The position numbers were made by a program, and so were the translations under genes. A stretch of 64,000 nt of DNA from G963667675 sp963667675 (GTDB lineage Bacteria; Chloroflexota; Dehalococcoidia; Lucifugimonadales; UBA3495), in contig OY763929.1 in the NCBI GenBank assembly GCA_963667675.1, forward strand, positions 1,240,001-1,304,000. The letters run 5' to 3'. The notes beneath the pieces are model-generated. The model was not told where the DNA came from. It saw only the letters and a program-made list of their open reading frames with translations, and did no database searches. Numbering within the stretch: the stretch's first letter is position 1; each line of letters starts with the position of its first letter. Shown one piece after another: positions 16,912 to 25,465 of the stretch.

Positions 16912-17247
16912 CTAAGCATACTCCCCCAAATGCACCCCGCCGATGACGTGCAAGTGGCCGTGGCTTTGGCTCTGCAAGCCGTCCCGCCCAAAGTTGGACA
17001 GGACCCTGAAGCCGCTGGGAGCCAGCCACCAGCCCATGTCCACCGCCACCTCGCCAAGGCGGCCCATCAGGCCGCTGCTCCACATCTCGCTCTGCTCCAT
17101 GTGCTCCTTGGGCATCACCAAGAGCATGAGCGGCACCCAGGTCAACTTGTTGACGATGACGATAATGTCGTTGTCCAGGTACCGCACCCTTGCAGGAGAC
17201 CTGCCGGCGACTATCTCGCAGAAAACGCAGTAGCCGGGGGCGCTCAA
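16912..17247 (-). CDS. HIT family protein
   Basis: This 111-residue histidine-triad protein probably hydrolyses or transfers nucleotide phosphates (HINT/Fhit-type). The triad is H96-G-H98-L-H100-V near the C-terminus (SHGHLHVIGG), with H98 or H100 expected to be the nucleophile. An N-terminal C7-V-F-C10 resembles the zinc site of bacterial HIT proteins. The start is TTG with GAGGA five bases upstream; no ATG is available. The spacing to the downstream crotonase gene is 71 bases on the same strand. Confidence 0.88.
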   Translation of the reverse strand: MSAPGYCVFCEIVAGRSPARVRYLDNDIIVIVNKLTWVPLMLLVMPKEHMEQSEMWSSGLMGRLGEVAVDMGWWLAPSGFRVLSNFGRDGLQSQSHGHLHVIGGVHLGEYA

Positions 17248-17389
17248 ATGCGTCCTCTGGCCGGGTCGATTGTGTCTGGGGGCATGGCTTCGTGACTATA
17301 ATTGGGCACGCGTCGCACTGTCAACGCAGCCCGTCTCTGCCCGTGTCCGCCATCCATGCCGTATGTTATGATTGTTGCCGGAGTTAAAC

Positions 17390-17881
17390 TTGTTCGGACT
17401 CGCCGTCTTGACCGTAAGCACCTCGGGGCACCAGGGCAACCGCGAAGACACCAGCGGACAGGCCATCAAGGATGCCCTTTGCTCCCAGGGATACGAAGTA
17501 GTCCGATACGAAATTGTCCCCGACGACCGCAAGACTATAGCCGCCCGTCTCTCCGAATGGGCCGACTCCGGCGACGTGGACCTGATAGTCTCCACCGGTG
17601 GCACCGGCCTGGGGCCCTACGACGTGACCCCCGAGGCGTGCCTGGACGTCTTCGACAAGCAGGTGCCGGGATTGGCCGAAACAATGCGGGCGGGCACTCT
17701 GAAGTTTACTCCCATGGCGATGCTGAGCAGATCGATGGCGGGGATTCGCGGCAACACGTTGATCATCGCCTTGCCGGGAAGCACCAAGGGCGTGCGGGAG
17801 TGCCTGGACGTGGTTAGCCCGGTGCTGGGCCATGCGTTGGAACTACTCAAGAGCGAGTCGGTAAGCGAGCACCCCCGCTGA
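17390..17881 (+). CDS. Molybdopterin adenylyltransferase-like protein (MogA/MoaB family)
   Basis: MogA/MoaB proteins adenylylate molybdopterin before molybdenum insertion. This 163-residue protein has the MPT-binding block VSTGGTGLGPYDVTPEA (67-83) and the conserved GIRGNTLIIALPGSTKGVRECL near the C-terminus, so it is complete. The TTG at 17390 is preferred because GGAG lies six bases upstream and the protein then begins MFGLAVLTVSTSG, matching the family N-terminus; two TTG codons 15-18 bases earlier would add residues over that site. No other molybdenum cofactor gene is in the window. Confidence 0.85.
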   Translation: MFGLAVLTVSTSGHQGNREDTSGQAIKDALCSQGYEVVRYEIVPDDRKTIAARLSEWADSGDVDLIVSTGGTGLGPYDVTPEACLDVFDKQVPGLAETMRAGTLKFTPMAMLSRSMAGIRGNTLIIALPGSTKGVRECLDVVSPVLGHALELLKSESVSEHPR

Positions 17882-17887
17882 GCCGAT

Positions 17888-17909
17888 GCCCCGCGGAGGG
17901 ATGCGGGGC
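17888..17909 (+). terminator. Hairpin downstream of the MogA-like gene
   Basis: GCCCCGC (17888-17894) and GCGGGGC (17903-17909) form a perfect 7-bp stem with an 8-base loop directly after the stop. There is no T-run, so it may be a weak terminator or an mRNA-stabilising hairpin. Confidence 0.35.
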
Positions 17910-17941
17910 CCTATGCAAAAGATGAGTGGAGCGTTGAACAC

Positions 17942-18346
17942 ATGAGTGATGGCAGCCAAGAAGACACCCCTGAAATCAAGGAAGTCTATTGGCCTAGGGT
18001 CAAGGAAATCCTGGACGGAATCATGCACAGGTGGGAGGAACGCTGGGGCAGGGAAGGCGCCCTGGGCGTTCACCGCTACTACTGGGACTCGCCTGAGCAG
18101 TTGGCCAACGACGTGCTGTCCGGCGTGCCGGCAATCGAGCCGGGCATCCCGGGCCGGGAGACCCAGTTCGTCCGCAGCCTGGCGCGGGCCGTGCGCAATT
18201 GGGGCCGTATGCCCATGCGCGGGCCGTTCCTGCCCCAATCGGAGATAGACGAGATAGCCGCCTGGATCGACAACGGCATGCCCAAAGGCCCGCCTGGAAG
18301 CGAAGACCAGCCGGCAGAGAACAGCCCCGCCAAAGCCAAGGAATAA
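17942..18346 (+). CDS. Hypothetical protein, 134 residues
   Basis: I do not recognise this protein. It has no signal peptide or membrane helix and looks cytoplasmic. The N-terminal half is rich in Trp and charged residues (YWPRVKEILDGIMHRWEERWGREGAL). The C-terminal half includes PQSEIDEIAAWIDNGMPKGPP, which resembles the end of c-type cytochrome-associated domains that carry EIxxIxxWIxxGxP, but no CxxCH haem motif is present. A disordered Pro/Lys tail ends the protein. It ends 55 bases before a strong hairpin terminator. Confidence 0.6.
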   Translation: MSDGSQEDTPEIKEVYWPRVKEILDGIMHRWEERWGREGALGVHRYYWDSPEQLANDVLSGVPAIEPGIPGRETQFVRSLARAVRNWGRMPMRGPFLPQSEIDEIAAWIDNGMPKGPPGSEDQPAENSPAKAKE

Positions 18347-18400
18347 CCCCTGCCGCGGGCTTCTGCCTCAGCCTGCGCCTCATCCCGGTTGACATAAGAA

Positions 18401-18441
18401 ACCGCCGTGGCCGGCATCGCGCCGGTTCCGGCGGTCATTTT
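18401..18441. terminator. Rho-independent terminator between convergent genes
   Basis: ACCGCCG (18401-18407) pairs with CGGCGGT (18429-18435), a nested CCGG/CCGG stem lies inside, and CATTTTTG follows. It fits an intrinsic terminator for the plus-strand gene ending at 18346; the stem could also serve the minus-strand NHL gene ending at 18479. Confidence 0.7.
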
Positions 18442-18478
18442 TGCCCAAAAGCGGCGGCCATGGCAGCCGCCATGCCTG

Positions 18479-19483
18479 CTAGACCAGCGTCGGTTCCTTG
18501 GTCTTGGTGTATACCTGGATCCGGGCATTCTTGGTGTCCAGGATGCAAATGCGCCCTTGCCCGTCGATCTTTACCGAGGATGGGTGCGCCAGCCGCCGGT
18601 CGAAGTAGGGATTGTGGGCCATGGCCAAAGCCCGTTGGCGGATCATGTCCGGGTTGGACAGCAGCTTTTCCTTGCCTAACCGCGACAGTTCGTGGTCCCC
18701 GTACATGGCGGTGACAAAACGGCCGTCGGAAGTCAGCACCTGCACCCGGTTGTTCCCCCAGTCGGCCACGTATATGTCCCCGTCGTCGTCCACGCACACC
18801 GACGCGGGCCGCTGGAACTGGCCGACGTCGCTGCCGGACTGGCCAAAGGAGGCCTGCCACTCGCCGTCGGCGGTGAACTGCTGTACCCGGTCATTCTGCC
18901 AGTCGGCCACGAACACCTGGCCGTCCTTGTCCAGCCCAATGCCCCACGGCAGGTCCAGTTGGCCTGGATCGTCACCGTGGCTTCCGAACTTGGCGATGAA
19001 TTCGCCATCTAGCGAAAACATCTGCACCCGGTGATTGCGGCTGTCGGTCAGAAAGAGGGTCCCGTCGTCCCTGATGGCCAGTCCCGCCGGGCGGTCGAGT
19101 TCTCCGTCGTCGCTGCCCGCTGTGCCCCAGTGACTGAGGAACCGGCCGTCCTCGTCGAAAATGCTGATCCTGTTCAGCCACTCGTCGGCCACGTAGACGT
19201 TGCCTTCCTGGTCCAGGGCAATGGCCGCCGGCCAGACGAACTGCCCGTCCCCCTCGCCGTATGACCCGAACTCCGAGACGTACTCCTCGTCCAGGGTCAT
19301 CATGGTGACGTGGATGCCGTCAGTCCGCGACTCATACGCCCGGTTCAGGACGTAGGCCAGGTCCCCGTCGCCGATGGCCATGTCCACCGGCATGCGGAAG
19401 CCGGTGCCGGAGAACTCCTGCCGTCCTACCGAGCGGCTGTATTCGTAGGCCCGCTGGTTCAGTCCAAAAAAGTGGGTGCTCAT
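18479..19483 (-). CDS. NHL-repeat beta-propeller protein
   Basis: This 334-residue protein is built of NHL repeats of about 45 residues. Units are recognisable by RPAGLAIRDDGTLFLTDSRNHRVQMF, LPWGIGLDKDGQVFVADWQNDRVQQF and RPASVCVDDDGDIYVADWGNNRVQVL, separated by FGSxGxxxGQF linkers. About six blades are expected, forming a propeller used for binding. Related proteins are usually extracellular, but no signal peptide is present at the ATG (19483), which follows GGGGAG by about eight bases. It is the last gene of the DUF1800-DUF1501-NHL set. The ligand is unknown. Confidence 0.88.
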   Translation of the reverse strand: MSTHFFGLNQRAYEYSRSVGRQEFSGTGFRMPVDMAIGDGDLAYVLNRAYESRTDGIHVTMMTLDEEYVSEFGSYGEGDGQFVWPAAIALDQEGNVYVADEWLNRISIFDEDGRFLSHWGTAGSDDGELDRPAGLAIRDDGTLFLTDSRNHRVQMFSLDGEFIAKFGSHGDDPGQLDLPWGIGLDKDGQVFVADWQNDRVQQFTADGEWQASFGQSGSDVGQFQRPASVCVDDDGDIYVADWGNNRVQVLTSDGRFVTAMYGDHELSRLGKEKLLSNPDMIRQRALAMAHNPYFDRRLAHPSSVKIDGQGRICILDTKNARIQVYTKTKEPTLV

Positions 19484-19523
19484 GCCGGTTGCTCCCCACC
19501 CTGAGGTTTAGGTGTTTAGATGC

Positions 19524-20660
19524 TTAGAGGAACCTGACCCGCTCGAAGTTGCCGCCGACAATCGGCTCCGGCTCAAGGCCCAGCCAGTCTTCCAGGATCC
19601 CGGAGTACAAGCACCGGAAGTCCAGGTTGAACTTCAGGTTGCCTCCCTCCTCCTGCTCGGCGGGCTCCAGGGACGGGTACTGCCCGTAGATGCCGCCCTT
19701 GACTCCTTCACCCAGTGCAAACGCAATGCCTGCTGCACCGTGGTCGGTGCCGGACCCGTTGTCCATGATACGGCGGCCGAACTCGGTGAACATGAACAGC
19801 AGCACGTTGTCGCTCTCGTCGTGCTCCCGCAGATCAGTCATAAACGTGTCGACGGTGGCGGACACGTCCTTCCACAGCCCGGAGTGCGTCACCGCCTCGT
19901 TGGCGTGGGTGTCGAAGCCGTTGTACGGAGACGTGGTGAACAGCACCCTGGAGCCGAACCCGGCCAGGTGGGTCTGGGCGATGTTCTTCATGTACTGGCC
20001 CACCGCGCTCTTGGGATATTCCACCCCGGACTGGTACTTGCCGGGTGCCGTCGAAAGGATGTCTGCCCCCTTCAGGGCATCGGAGCCGGTGCTGCGAATG
20101 TAGTCTATGACCGGGCCCCTACCGATGGCCGGTGAGTACATGCGGCCGAAGACGTCCAGCGCCTGTGCTCGCTGGTCTTCCCCTTGGATCTTGGTCAACA
20201 GGCCGTAGGTCTCCAGGTCGCCCACCGAGGCCACCGGGACGCCGTCCTTGGCCAACGCCCGGGGCAGGCCCCTGCCGAAGTTGACCCCTGTCAGCACGTT
20301 CTCTCCCTGAGGGTCCAGGTCCTTGATGGCCCTGCCCAGCCATCCCTCGGTGCCTTGGGTGTCGGGCTCGCAGGTGTGCCAGATGTCCATAGACCGGAAG
20401 TGGGAGTAGCTGGCGTTGGGATAGCCCACGCCCAGGAAGATGGCCAGCTTGCCCTCGTCCCAGAACTTCTTTATCGGCCCCATCTCCGGGTGGAACCCCA
20501 ACTCGTCGGTAATAGGCAGCACCTGCTCTTCGGCTATGGCCAGGGTGGGCCTGGAATCCCAGTAAAGCCCGTTGGTGCGGGGAATGACGGTGTTCAGCCC
20601 GTCGTTGCCTCCGGACAGGGAGAGCACCGCCAGGACCGGGTCTTTCTTGGTGGTAACCAT
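19524..20660 (-). CDS. DUF1501 domain protein
   Basis: This 378-residue protein belongs to DUF1501, a branch of the alkaline-phosphatase/sulfatase fold. It opens with VLAVLSLSGGNDGLNTVIPRTNGLYWDSRPTLAI and keeps YSHFRSMDIWHT, GFDTHANEAVTHSGLWKDVS, LLFMFTEFGRRIMDNGSGTDHGAAG and a GGIYGQYPSL segment. Those Asp/His clusters are where related folds bind metals. DUF1501 proteins generally carry a Tat signal; here the domain starts within ten residues of the ATG, so export is not apparent. The ATG has GGAGG seven bases upstream. DUF1501 and DUF1800 genes are classical neighbours; their biochemical role is not established. Confidence 0.9.
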   Translation of the reverse strand: MVTTKKDPVLAVLSLSGGNDGLNTVIPRTNGLYWDSRPTLAIAEEQVLPITDELGFHPEMGPIKKFWDEGKLAIFLGVGYPNASYSHFRSMDIWHTCEPDTQGTEGWLGRAIKDLDPQGENVLTGVNFGRGLPRALAKDGVPVASVGDLETYGLLTKIQGEDQRAQALDVFGRMYSPAIGRGPVIDYIRSTGSDALKGADILSTAPGKYQSGVEYPKSAVGQYMKNIAQTHLAGFGSRVLFTTSPYNGFDTHANEAVTHSGLWKDVSATVDTFMTDLREHDESDNVLLFMFTEFGRRIMDNGSGTDHGAAGIAFALGEGVKGGIYGQYPSLEPAEQEEGGNLKFNLDFRCLYSGILEDWLGLEPEPIVGGNFERVRFL

Positions 20661-20693
20661 GTAATTCCTCCGGTGAGGTGTTATCTCCGCCGA

Positions 20694-22118
20694 TTAACCA
20701 AACTGGTATTCGGCGGTCGAGGCTATCATCTGGAACATTTCGCCGGCCCGGCGGGTGAACTCGGTATCCTGCCCGTCAACGTCGCGGCGCACTTCGCCGC
20801 CCCGTTGGGCGTGGGCCAGCAGTTGCTCGCGGGTCTCTTGGTGGACAGGCAGCGGGCCGACAATGTCGAGACAACCGTCCACCAGGGCCTCCGGCGACAG
20901 CGACGGCCCCAGGGCCTTGAGGCGGTCGATCATGGCCTGGACTCCCGGCAACTCGGTGTTGCCCAGCAGGTCCGAGGCGAAGTTGATGCGTTCCACTAAA
21001 GTTCCGCTGTCAATCCACTCCCGGCCGGTGTGCCACCCTTCCACCGTGGGCGGGTTCATCAGGTCCATACCCATGTACTTGGGCTCCAGTGAAATGTCGA
21101 ACAGGCCCGGCTTGATTTCCCGGTGCTCCCCCGCCAGCCGCAGCGCGCCCACCACCATTTCGGCCGGGCTCTTGACTTTGGTGTACCTGACCGACTCGGA
21201 CTTGAACGTTTCTGACGTGAACAACGCCCGTAGCATGGCGGTGATGTCGTACCCGGAATCGAAGTAGGCCCTTTCCAGGGCCTGCACCAGTTCCGGGTGC
21301 AGCGGCGAGGTCAGCCGCCATGAGGGCACCGGCGGCTCGTCGGCCACGAAGAAGTTACACATGTGCCTGGCAATGAACCTGGCGGTGGCGGGTTGCCGGC
21401 AGATGATGTCCAGGATGTCGTCCCCGTTCCAGCGGCCCGTCTCTCCCAGGAAGGTCTTCTCGCCGTCGTCGTGGTCCGCCGGGTCGAACCGGAACTCCCA
21501 CCGGCTGCGGCCATAGGGGAAGGGAGGGTACGCCGGCGCAACGTTCCAGCCTGTAAAGGCCCTGGCGCAGGCCTTGACGTCGTCTTCCGTGTAGTTCATT
21601 TCATCGTCCATGCCCACGCCCATGGAGAACAACTCCAGCAACTCCCGGCCGTAGTTCTCGTTGACGGCAACCTTGTGGCTCTCGGTGTTGTCCAGATAGT
21701 AGAGCATGCCGGGATTAACCGACAGCCGGTAGAGCAGGTCCCGGAAATTTCCCATGCCGTGCTCCCGGAACATGGCGACCATGACTGCCATTTCCAGGCC
21801 GTGGTCAATCTTGCTGTGACCGGCGCAGAAGATTGTGTGCCAGAAGAGGGAGACCTTTTCCCGTAGCTGGCGGGGGCTGTTAATCATCCGGTAGACCCAG
21901 TCGTGGACGCTGGACTCAATGGCGTTGGGCAAGTAAAAGCCTGGGTGCAGCCGGTAGAGCAGGAATTCGTCGATGTCCGGCTGGTTGAGGGGGTGCAGTA
22001 ACTGGTCCAGGGTGGCGTCGTAGCCCTGCGCCGCCTTGGCCTCCAGTTCGTCGCGGTCGGCGCCGAAGCCGGCCCGGCGCAACAGGTGGGCCATCAGGGG
22101 AACGTCGTGGTCGGCCAT
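20694..22118 (-). CDS. DUF1800 domain protein
   Basis: This 474-residue DUF1800 protein opens with HLLRRAGFGADRDELEA and contains REKVSLFWHTIFCAGHSKI, NENYGRELLELFSMGVGM, YTEDDVKACARAFTGWN and NPPTVEGWHTGREWI, all standard for the family. The function of DUF1800 is not known; it is nearly always paired with DUF1501. No signal sequence is seen, unlike many homologues. The ATG follows GGGGAGGAG by a few bases. It is the first gene of a three-gene minus-strand operon and is divergent from the hopanoid cluster. Confidence 0.9.
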   Translation of the reverse strand: MADHDVPLMAHLLRRAGFGADRDELEAKAAQGYDATLDQLLHPLNQPDIDEFLLYRLHPGFYLPNAIESSVHDWVYRMINSPRQLREKVSLFWHTIFCAGHSKIDHGLEMAVMVAMFREHGMGNFRDLLYRLSVNPGMLYYLDNTESHKVAVNENYGRELLELFSMGVGMDDEMNYTEDDVKACARAFTGWNVAPAYPPFPYGRSRWEFRFDPADHDDGEKTFLGETGRWNGDDILDIICRQPATARFIARHMCNFFVADEPPVPSWRLTSPLHPELVQALERAYFDSGYDITAMLRALFTSETFKSESVRYTKVKSPAEMVVGALRLAGEHREIKPGLFDISLEPKYMGMDLMNPPTVEGWHTGREWIDSGTLVERINFASDLLGNTELPGVQAMIDRLKALGPSLSPEALVDGCLDIVGPLPVHQETREQLLAHAQRGGEVRRDVDGQDTEFTRRAGEMFQMIASTAEYQFG

Positions 22119-22260
22119 ATGCTCCTCCCCTGTTATTCTTCAAGGGTGGGCGGCCCCGCTCTCGCCGAGCCTGCGCTCGAGGGACCGTTGCCGGAGTCTG
22201 GCTCTTGCCTGTCTTCGGGCGGGGGTTTGCGCGGCTACGGCAGGCCGTTGCCAACAACCA

Positions 22261-22304
22261 GGTTGACAACGTAAAGATATTATACCCCCTATCACGTGTC
22301 AACC
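22261..22304 (-). promoter_or_regulatory. Promoter of the DUF1800 operon inside an inverted repeat
   Basis: On the minus strand a perfect TATAAT lies at 22284-22279. It is bracketed by the perfect inverted repeat GGTTGACA (22261-22268) and TGTCAACC (22297-22304). The upstream arm contains TTGACA, but only 12 bases from the -10, so it is not a normal -35. The arrangement looks like an operator around a -10 element. Confidence 0.45.
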
Positions 22305-22355
22305 ACGCCTGAAGGCTCTTGCAAGTGAGCTTCAAGCCACGGCCACGCGCGTCCC

Positions 22356-22385
22356 TTGACACCGTCATTTGCCCTTTGCTAGGAT
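22356..22385 (+). promoter_or_regulatory. Sigma-70-like promoter of the hopanoid cluster
   Basis: TTGACA (22356-22361) and TAGGAT (22380-22385) are separated by 18 bases. Transcription would start near 22392, about 90 bases before the preferred ATG at 22482 of the prenyl synthetase gene. Confidence 0.65.
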
Positions 22386-22481
22386 GCACAGCATCGGCTT
22401 ACGATGTATCAATCGGGACGCTGCACCATACGCAGCGACCCAACCCGTTTCACCCCTGACGATGAGGCCATAGAGCAGGAT

Positions 22482-23552
22482 ATGTCTCAGCAACCCGTCG
22501 CCAAGCCGCAATCAGGGCCGGAGCCTCCGGCGATGTTTGCCCGATACAAGAATCGGGTGGAAGACGAGTTGGCCCGTTCGGCGTTGGGTTCGGACAGCGT
22601 CGGCGTCTACATCTTGCTCAGGTATCACATGGGTTGGGTCGACCGGTATGGCAACCGGGCCGGCTCTCCAATCTCCCAGGGCAAAGCCTTGAGGCCGACT
22701 CTTTGCCTCTTCGCCTGTGAGGCCCTGTCCCAAGACTATACCCGGGCCTTGGCCGCCGCCGCCGCCCTGGAGCTCATTCACAACTTCTCACTGATTCACG
22801 ATGACATCCAAGACCAGGACCAGGAGCGACGGCATCAGCCCACCGCCTGGCGGCTCTGGGGAGTCCCCAAGGCCCTGGTGGCCGGCAACGCCATGCAGTG
22901 CGCCGGCGACCTGGCCCTGCTCAGCACGGACTTCCGGGACCCGTCCTCGGAAATCCCCGTCAGGGTGTCGCAACTTTTGACCGATAACTACTTGGACATG
23001 ATAGAAGGCCAGTGTCTGGACCTGTCCTTCGAGTCCAGGACGGAAATTACCACAGAAGAATACCTCGACATGATAGCCCGCAAGACCGGCGCCCTGATCC
23101 GCAGCGGCCTGGAAATCGGCGCCTTGGCAGCGACCAACAACCCGGCCTCCGTCGACTCCTTCTCCCGATTCGGCGATTGCCTGGGCCGGGCTTTCCAAAT
23201 TCGCGACGACTTCCTGGGCATCTGGGGCGACGAGTCTGCCACCGGCAAGGCCACCGGCAACGACATCCGCCGGCGCAAGAAGTCGTTCCCCGTCGTCTTT
23301 GCCCTGAACCACGCCAGCCCCAAGTCCAGAAGCGACCTGTCGGAAATCTATAGCAGGCCTGACTTGGACGAGGACGACGTGGCAAGGGTCATGTCTATCT
23401 TGGACGAGTCTGGCGCCCGGGAGCAGTCCCAAAACATTATCGACGACAATGCCGCCTACGCCTTGAGCGCCTTGGACCAGGTGTCCCTCCCTTCATGGGC
23501 GCGAGACGAGGCCGAGGGACTGGTGGACTACCTGGCGCGGAGGGAGTCCTGA
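22482..23552 (+). CDS. Polyprenyl (probably farnesyl) diphosphate synthase
   Basis: This trans-prenyltransferase condenses isopentenyl diphosphate with allylic diphosphates and would supply the C15 precursor of squalene. The 356-residue protein has the first Asp-rich motif D107-D-I-Q-D111 in HNFSLIHDDIQDQ, the KALRP entry motif (68-72) and the second motif FQIRDDFLGIWGD, followed by KKSFPVVFAL. Product length cannot be read safely, but the gene heads the hopanoid cluster. The ATG at 22482 is my choice although its ribosome site is poor; an ATG at 22404 would add 26 residues without family similarity. Confidence 0.88.
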   Translation: MSQQPVAKPQSGPEPPAMFARYKNRVEDELARSALGSDSVGVYILLRYHMGWVDRYGNRAGSPISQGKALRPTLCLFACEALSQDYTRALAAAAALELIHNFSLIHDDIQDQDQERRHQPTAWRLWGVPKALVAGNAMQCAGDLALLSTDFRDPSSEIPVRVSQLLTDNYLDMIEGQCLDLSFESRTEITTEEYLDMIARKTGALIRSGLEIGALAATNNPASVDSFSRFGDCLGRAFQIRDDFLGIWGDESATGKATGNDIRRRKKSFPVVFALNHASPKSRSDLSEIYSRPDLDEDDVARVMSILDESGAREQSQNIIDDNAAYALSALDQVSLPSWARDEAEGLVDYLARRES

Positions 23553-23614
23553 CGCCGGCCATGGGGAACTGGATGCTGGGCCTCTCAAGAAAATTTGATT
23601 TTGGAGTGGATTAG

Positions 23615-24655
23615 ATGAAACGTGCTACACGGCCGTTGGAGATGACTATCAGATTGGCGTGGTACGTGCTGAAGAACCGTCTGAGGGGGCGCAAACGCTA
23701 TCCCCTTGTCACCATGCTCGAACCCCTGGAAATGTGCAACCTGGCCTGCGTCGGCTGCGGCCGAATCCGGGAGTACAAGCCCGTCATCGACAAGATGATG
23801 CCGGTGGATGAAGCCATAAGCGCCGTCAAGGCGTCCGGCGCTCCCATCGTGTCCGTTGCCGGGGGCGAGCCGACGATTCATCCCAAGATAGATGAAATCA
23901 TCAACGGCCTCGTGTCCGAAAAATATTTCGTCTACTGCTGCACCAACGGTCTGCTCCTTGAACGGGTCATGGCCAAGGTGCCGCCCTCCAAGTACTTGTG
24001 CTGGGTCGTCCACGTCGACGGCATGGAGGAGAAGCACGACGAGTCCGTCGCCCGGGCCGGCGTTTTCAAGAAGGCCGTCAACGGCATCCAACTAGCCTTG
24101 GACAATGGCTACCGCGTCTGCACCAACACCACCGTGTTCCGGAACAGCGACGTGGAAGACCTGTGGGAGATGTTCCGCCTGGTCGGCGACATCGGCGTCG
24201 AGGGATCCATGATTTCCCCCGGCTACGAATTCGAGGACGCTCCAGACCAGGAGCTTTTCCTCAGCCGGCAGGAGTCGCACAACATATTCAAGAAGCTTCT
24301 CGACCCCGTCAAGACCGGCGGCATGCGGTTCTACAACAACCCCTTGTACCTCAACTTCCTCCAGGGCAAGCGAGAGTACCAGTGCACCGCCTGGTCCAAC
24401 CCCACCTACACCATCATGGGCTGGCGCAAGCCCTGCTATCCCCTGGCTGACGAACACGTTCAAGACGTCAACGAGCTTTATGACGCCAAGCTGTGGGACC
24501 GCTACGGCGTGGGCAAAGACCGCCGCTGCGCCAATTGCATGATGCACTGCGGCTTCGAGTCGGCAACCATATTCCAGGCCGTTTCCGCCCCCAAGGACTG
24601 GGCCACCCTGATAAAGTCAGGGGCCGCCCAAAAGGGAGGGATTTCGGTTGGATAG
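23615..24655 (+). CDS. hpnH: Adenosyl-hopene transferase HpnH (radical SAM)
   Basis: HpnH uses radical SAM chemistry to join the 5'-deoxyadenosyl group to diploptene, the first step of C35 hopanoid side-chain building. The 346-residue protein has the cluster-binding cysteines C41-x3-C45-x2-C48 (EMCNLACVGCGR), VSVAGGEPTIHP, and a Cys-rich C-terminal segment (CANCMMHCGFES) as in the SPASM-like end of HpnH. TGGAG lies upstream of the ATG. It is followed 15 bases later by hpnG, whose product acts on the HpnH product, giving strong context support. Confidence 0.95.
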   Translation: MKRATRPLEMTIRLAWYVLKNRLRGRKRYPLVTMLEPLEMCNLACVGCGRIREYKPVIDKMMPVDEAISAVKASGAPIVSVAGGEPTIHPKIDEIINGLVSEKYFVYCCTNGLLLERVMAKVPPSKYLCWVVHVDGMEEKHDESVARAGVFKKAVNGIQLALDNGYRVCTNTTVFRNSDVEDLWEMFRLVGDIGVEGSMISPGYEFEDAPDQELFLSRQESHNIFKKLLDPVKTGGMRFYNNPLYLNFLQGKREYQCTAWSNPTYTIMGWRKPCYPLADEHVQDVNELYDAKLWDRYGVGKDRRCANCMMHCGFESATIFQAVSAPKDWATLIKSGAAQKGGISVG

Positions 24656-24670
24656 GCGGCTAAGAACGAT

Positions 24671-25465
24671 ATGCTGACCATCGTTGCCAGCATGGAACGT
24701 GAACTGGCCGGACTCCGCAGCCGGATGCGCGAGGGCATGCCCCGAGTTGCCGCCGGCAATCTCCGCCGCGGGTTGTGGGCCTCAGTTCCTGCAATGCGCG
24801 TGCTGTGCATGGGTCCAGGCGCTGGTCCAGCCCTCACCTCTCTGCTGGAGCGCCGGGATGGTAACGGCGCGACACCGTCAGGCCTGCTGATGCTGGGAGT
24901 CGCCGGCGCCGTCCAGCCCGGCCTGCAGACGGGAGACCTGGTGCTTTCCTCCCGTTACTACCGGCAAGATTGTGACGCCCAACCGGACTTCCTGGAGCCT
25001 GATCCTAGCCTGTGGCAGTGGGCTTTGGCCGCGGCTGACAATTCAGACCTGCCAGTCGTTTACGCCGACTCCCTAACCGTCAGCGGCTTGGTGACAACCG
25101 TCGCCGCCAAACAGGATATTCATTGTCGCTATCCCGCGGCCGTAGTCAATATGGAAGACTATTGGGTTGCTCAGGCTGCCCAAGAGGCCGGAATGCCGTT
25201 TATTTCCGTCAGGGCGGTGTTGGATACGGCCCAACAGCCGCTGCCCGGATACCTGTGCCGCATGGCCGCATCCCCGCGTTCCGCTATTACGGGCGCAGTT
25301 GCCGTGCCTTGGCGGCTGCCTGCCCTCTTTGCCCTCTGGCGGCGGTTCGGCATCGCCCAGCGCGCCTTGATCGACTTCGCCATCAACTTCCTTGCCCAGG
25401 CTTCCCGGGACGTTCCAGTCCCCGCCGGGGCCAACGCGGCCGAGCATCGGAGCGTCGCGGTATGA
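24671..25465 (+). CDS. hpnG: Hopanoid-associated phosphorylase HpnG
   Basis: HpnG removes adenine from adenosylhopane, leaving phosphoribohopane. The 264-residue protein has the PNP/UDP-phosphorylase fold marks: GPGAGPALTSLL, LMLGVAGAVQPGLQTGDLVLSSRYY and the substrate block VVNMEDYWVAQAAQEAGMPFISVRAVLDTA. The order hpnH-hpnG-hpnA-shc is the standard hopanoid arrangement. The stop overlaps the hpnA start in ATGA, so translation is coupled. Confidence 0.9.
   Translation: MLTIVASMERELAGLRSRMREGMPRVAAGNLRRGLWASVPAMRVLCMGPGAGPALTSLLERRDGNGATPSGLLMLGVAGAVQPGLQTGDLVLSSRYYRQDCDAQPDFLEPDPSLWQWALAAADNSDLPVVYADSLTVSGLVTTVAAKQDIHCRYPAAVVNMEDYWVAQAAQEAGMPFISVRAVLDTAQQPLPGYLCRMAASPRSAITGAVAVPWRLPALFALWRRFGIAQRALIDFAINFLAQASRDVPVPAGANAAEHRSVAV

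Noticed and set aside
25123..25461. Upstream extension of HpnA inside hpnG
   Set aside because: The residues are not like an SDR N-terminus. The ATG overlapping the hpnG stop gives a protein that starts with the Rossmann motif.
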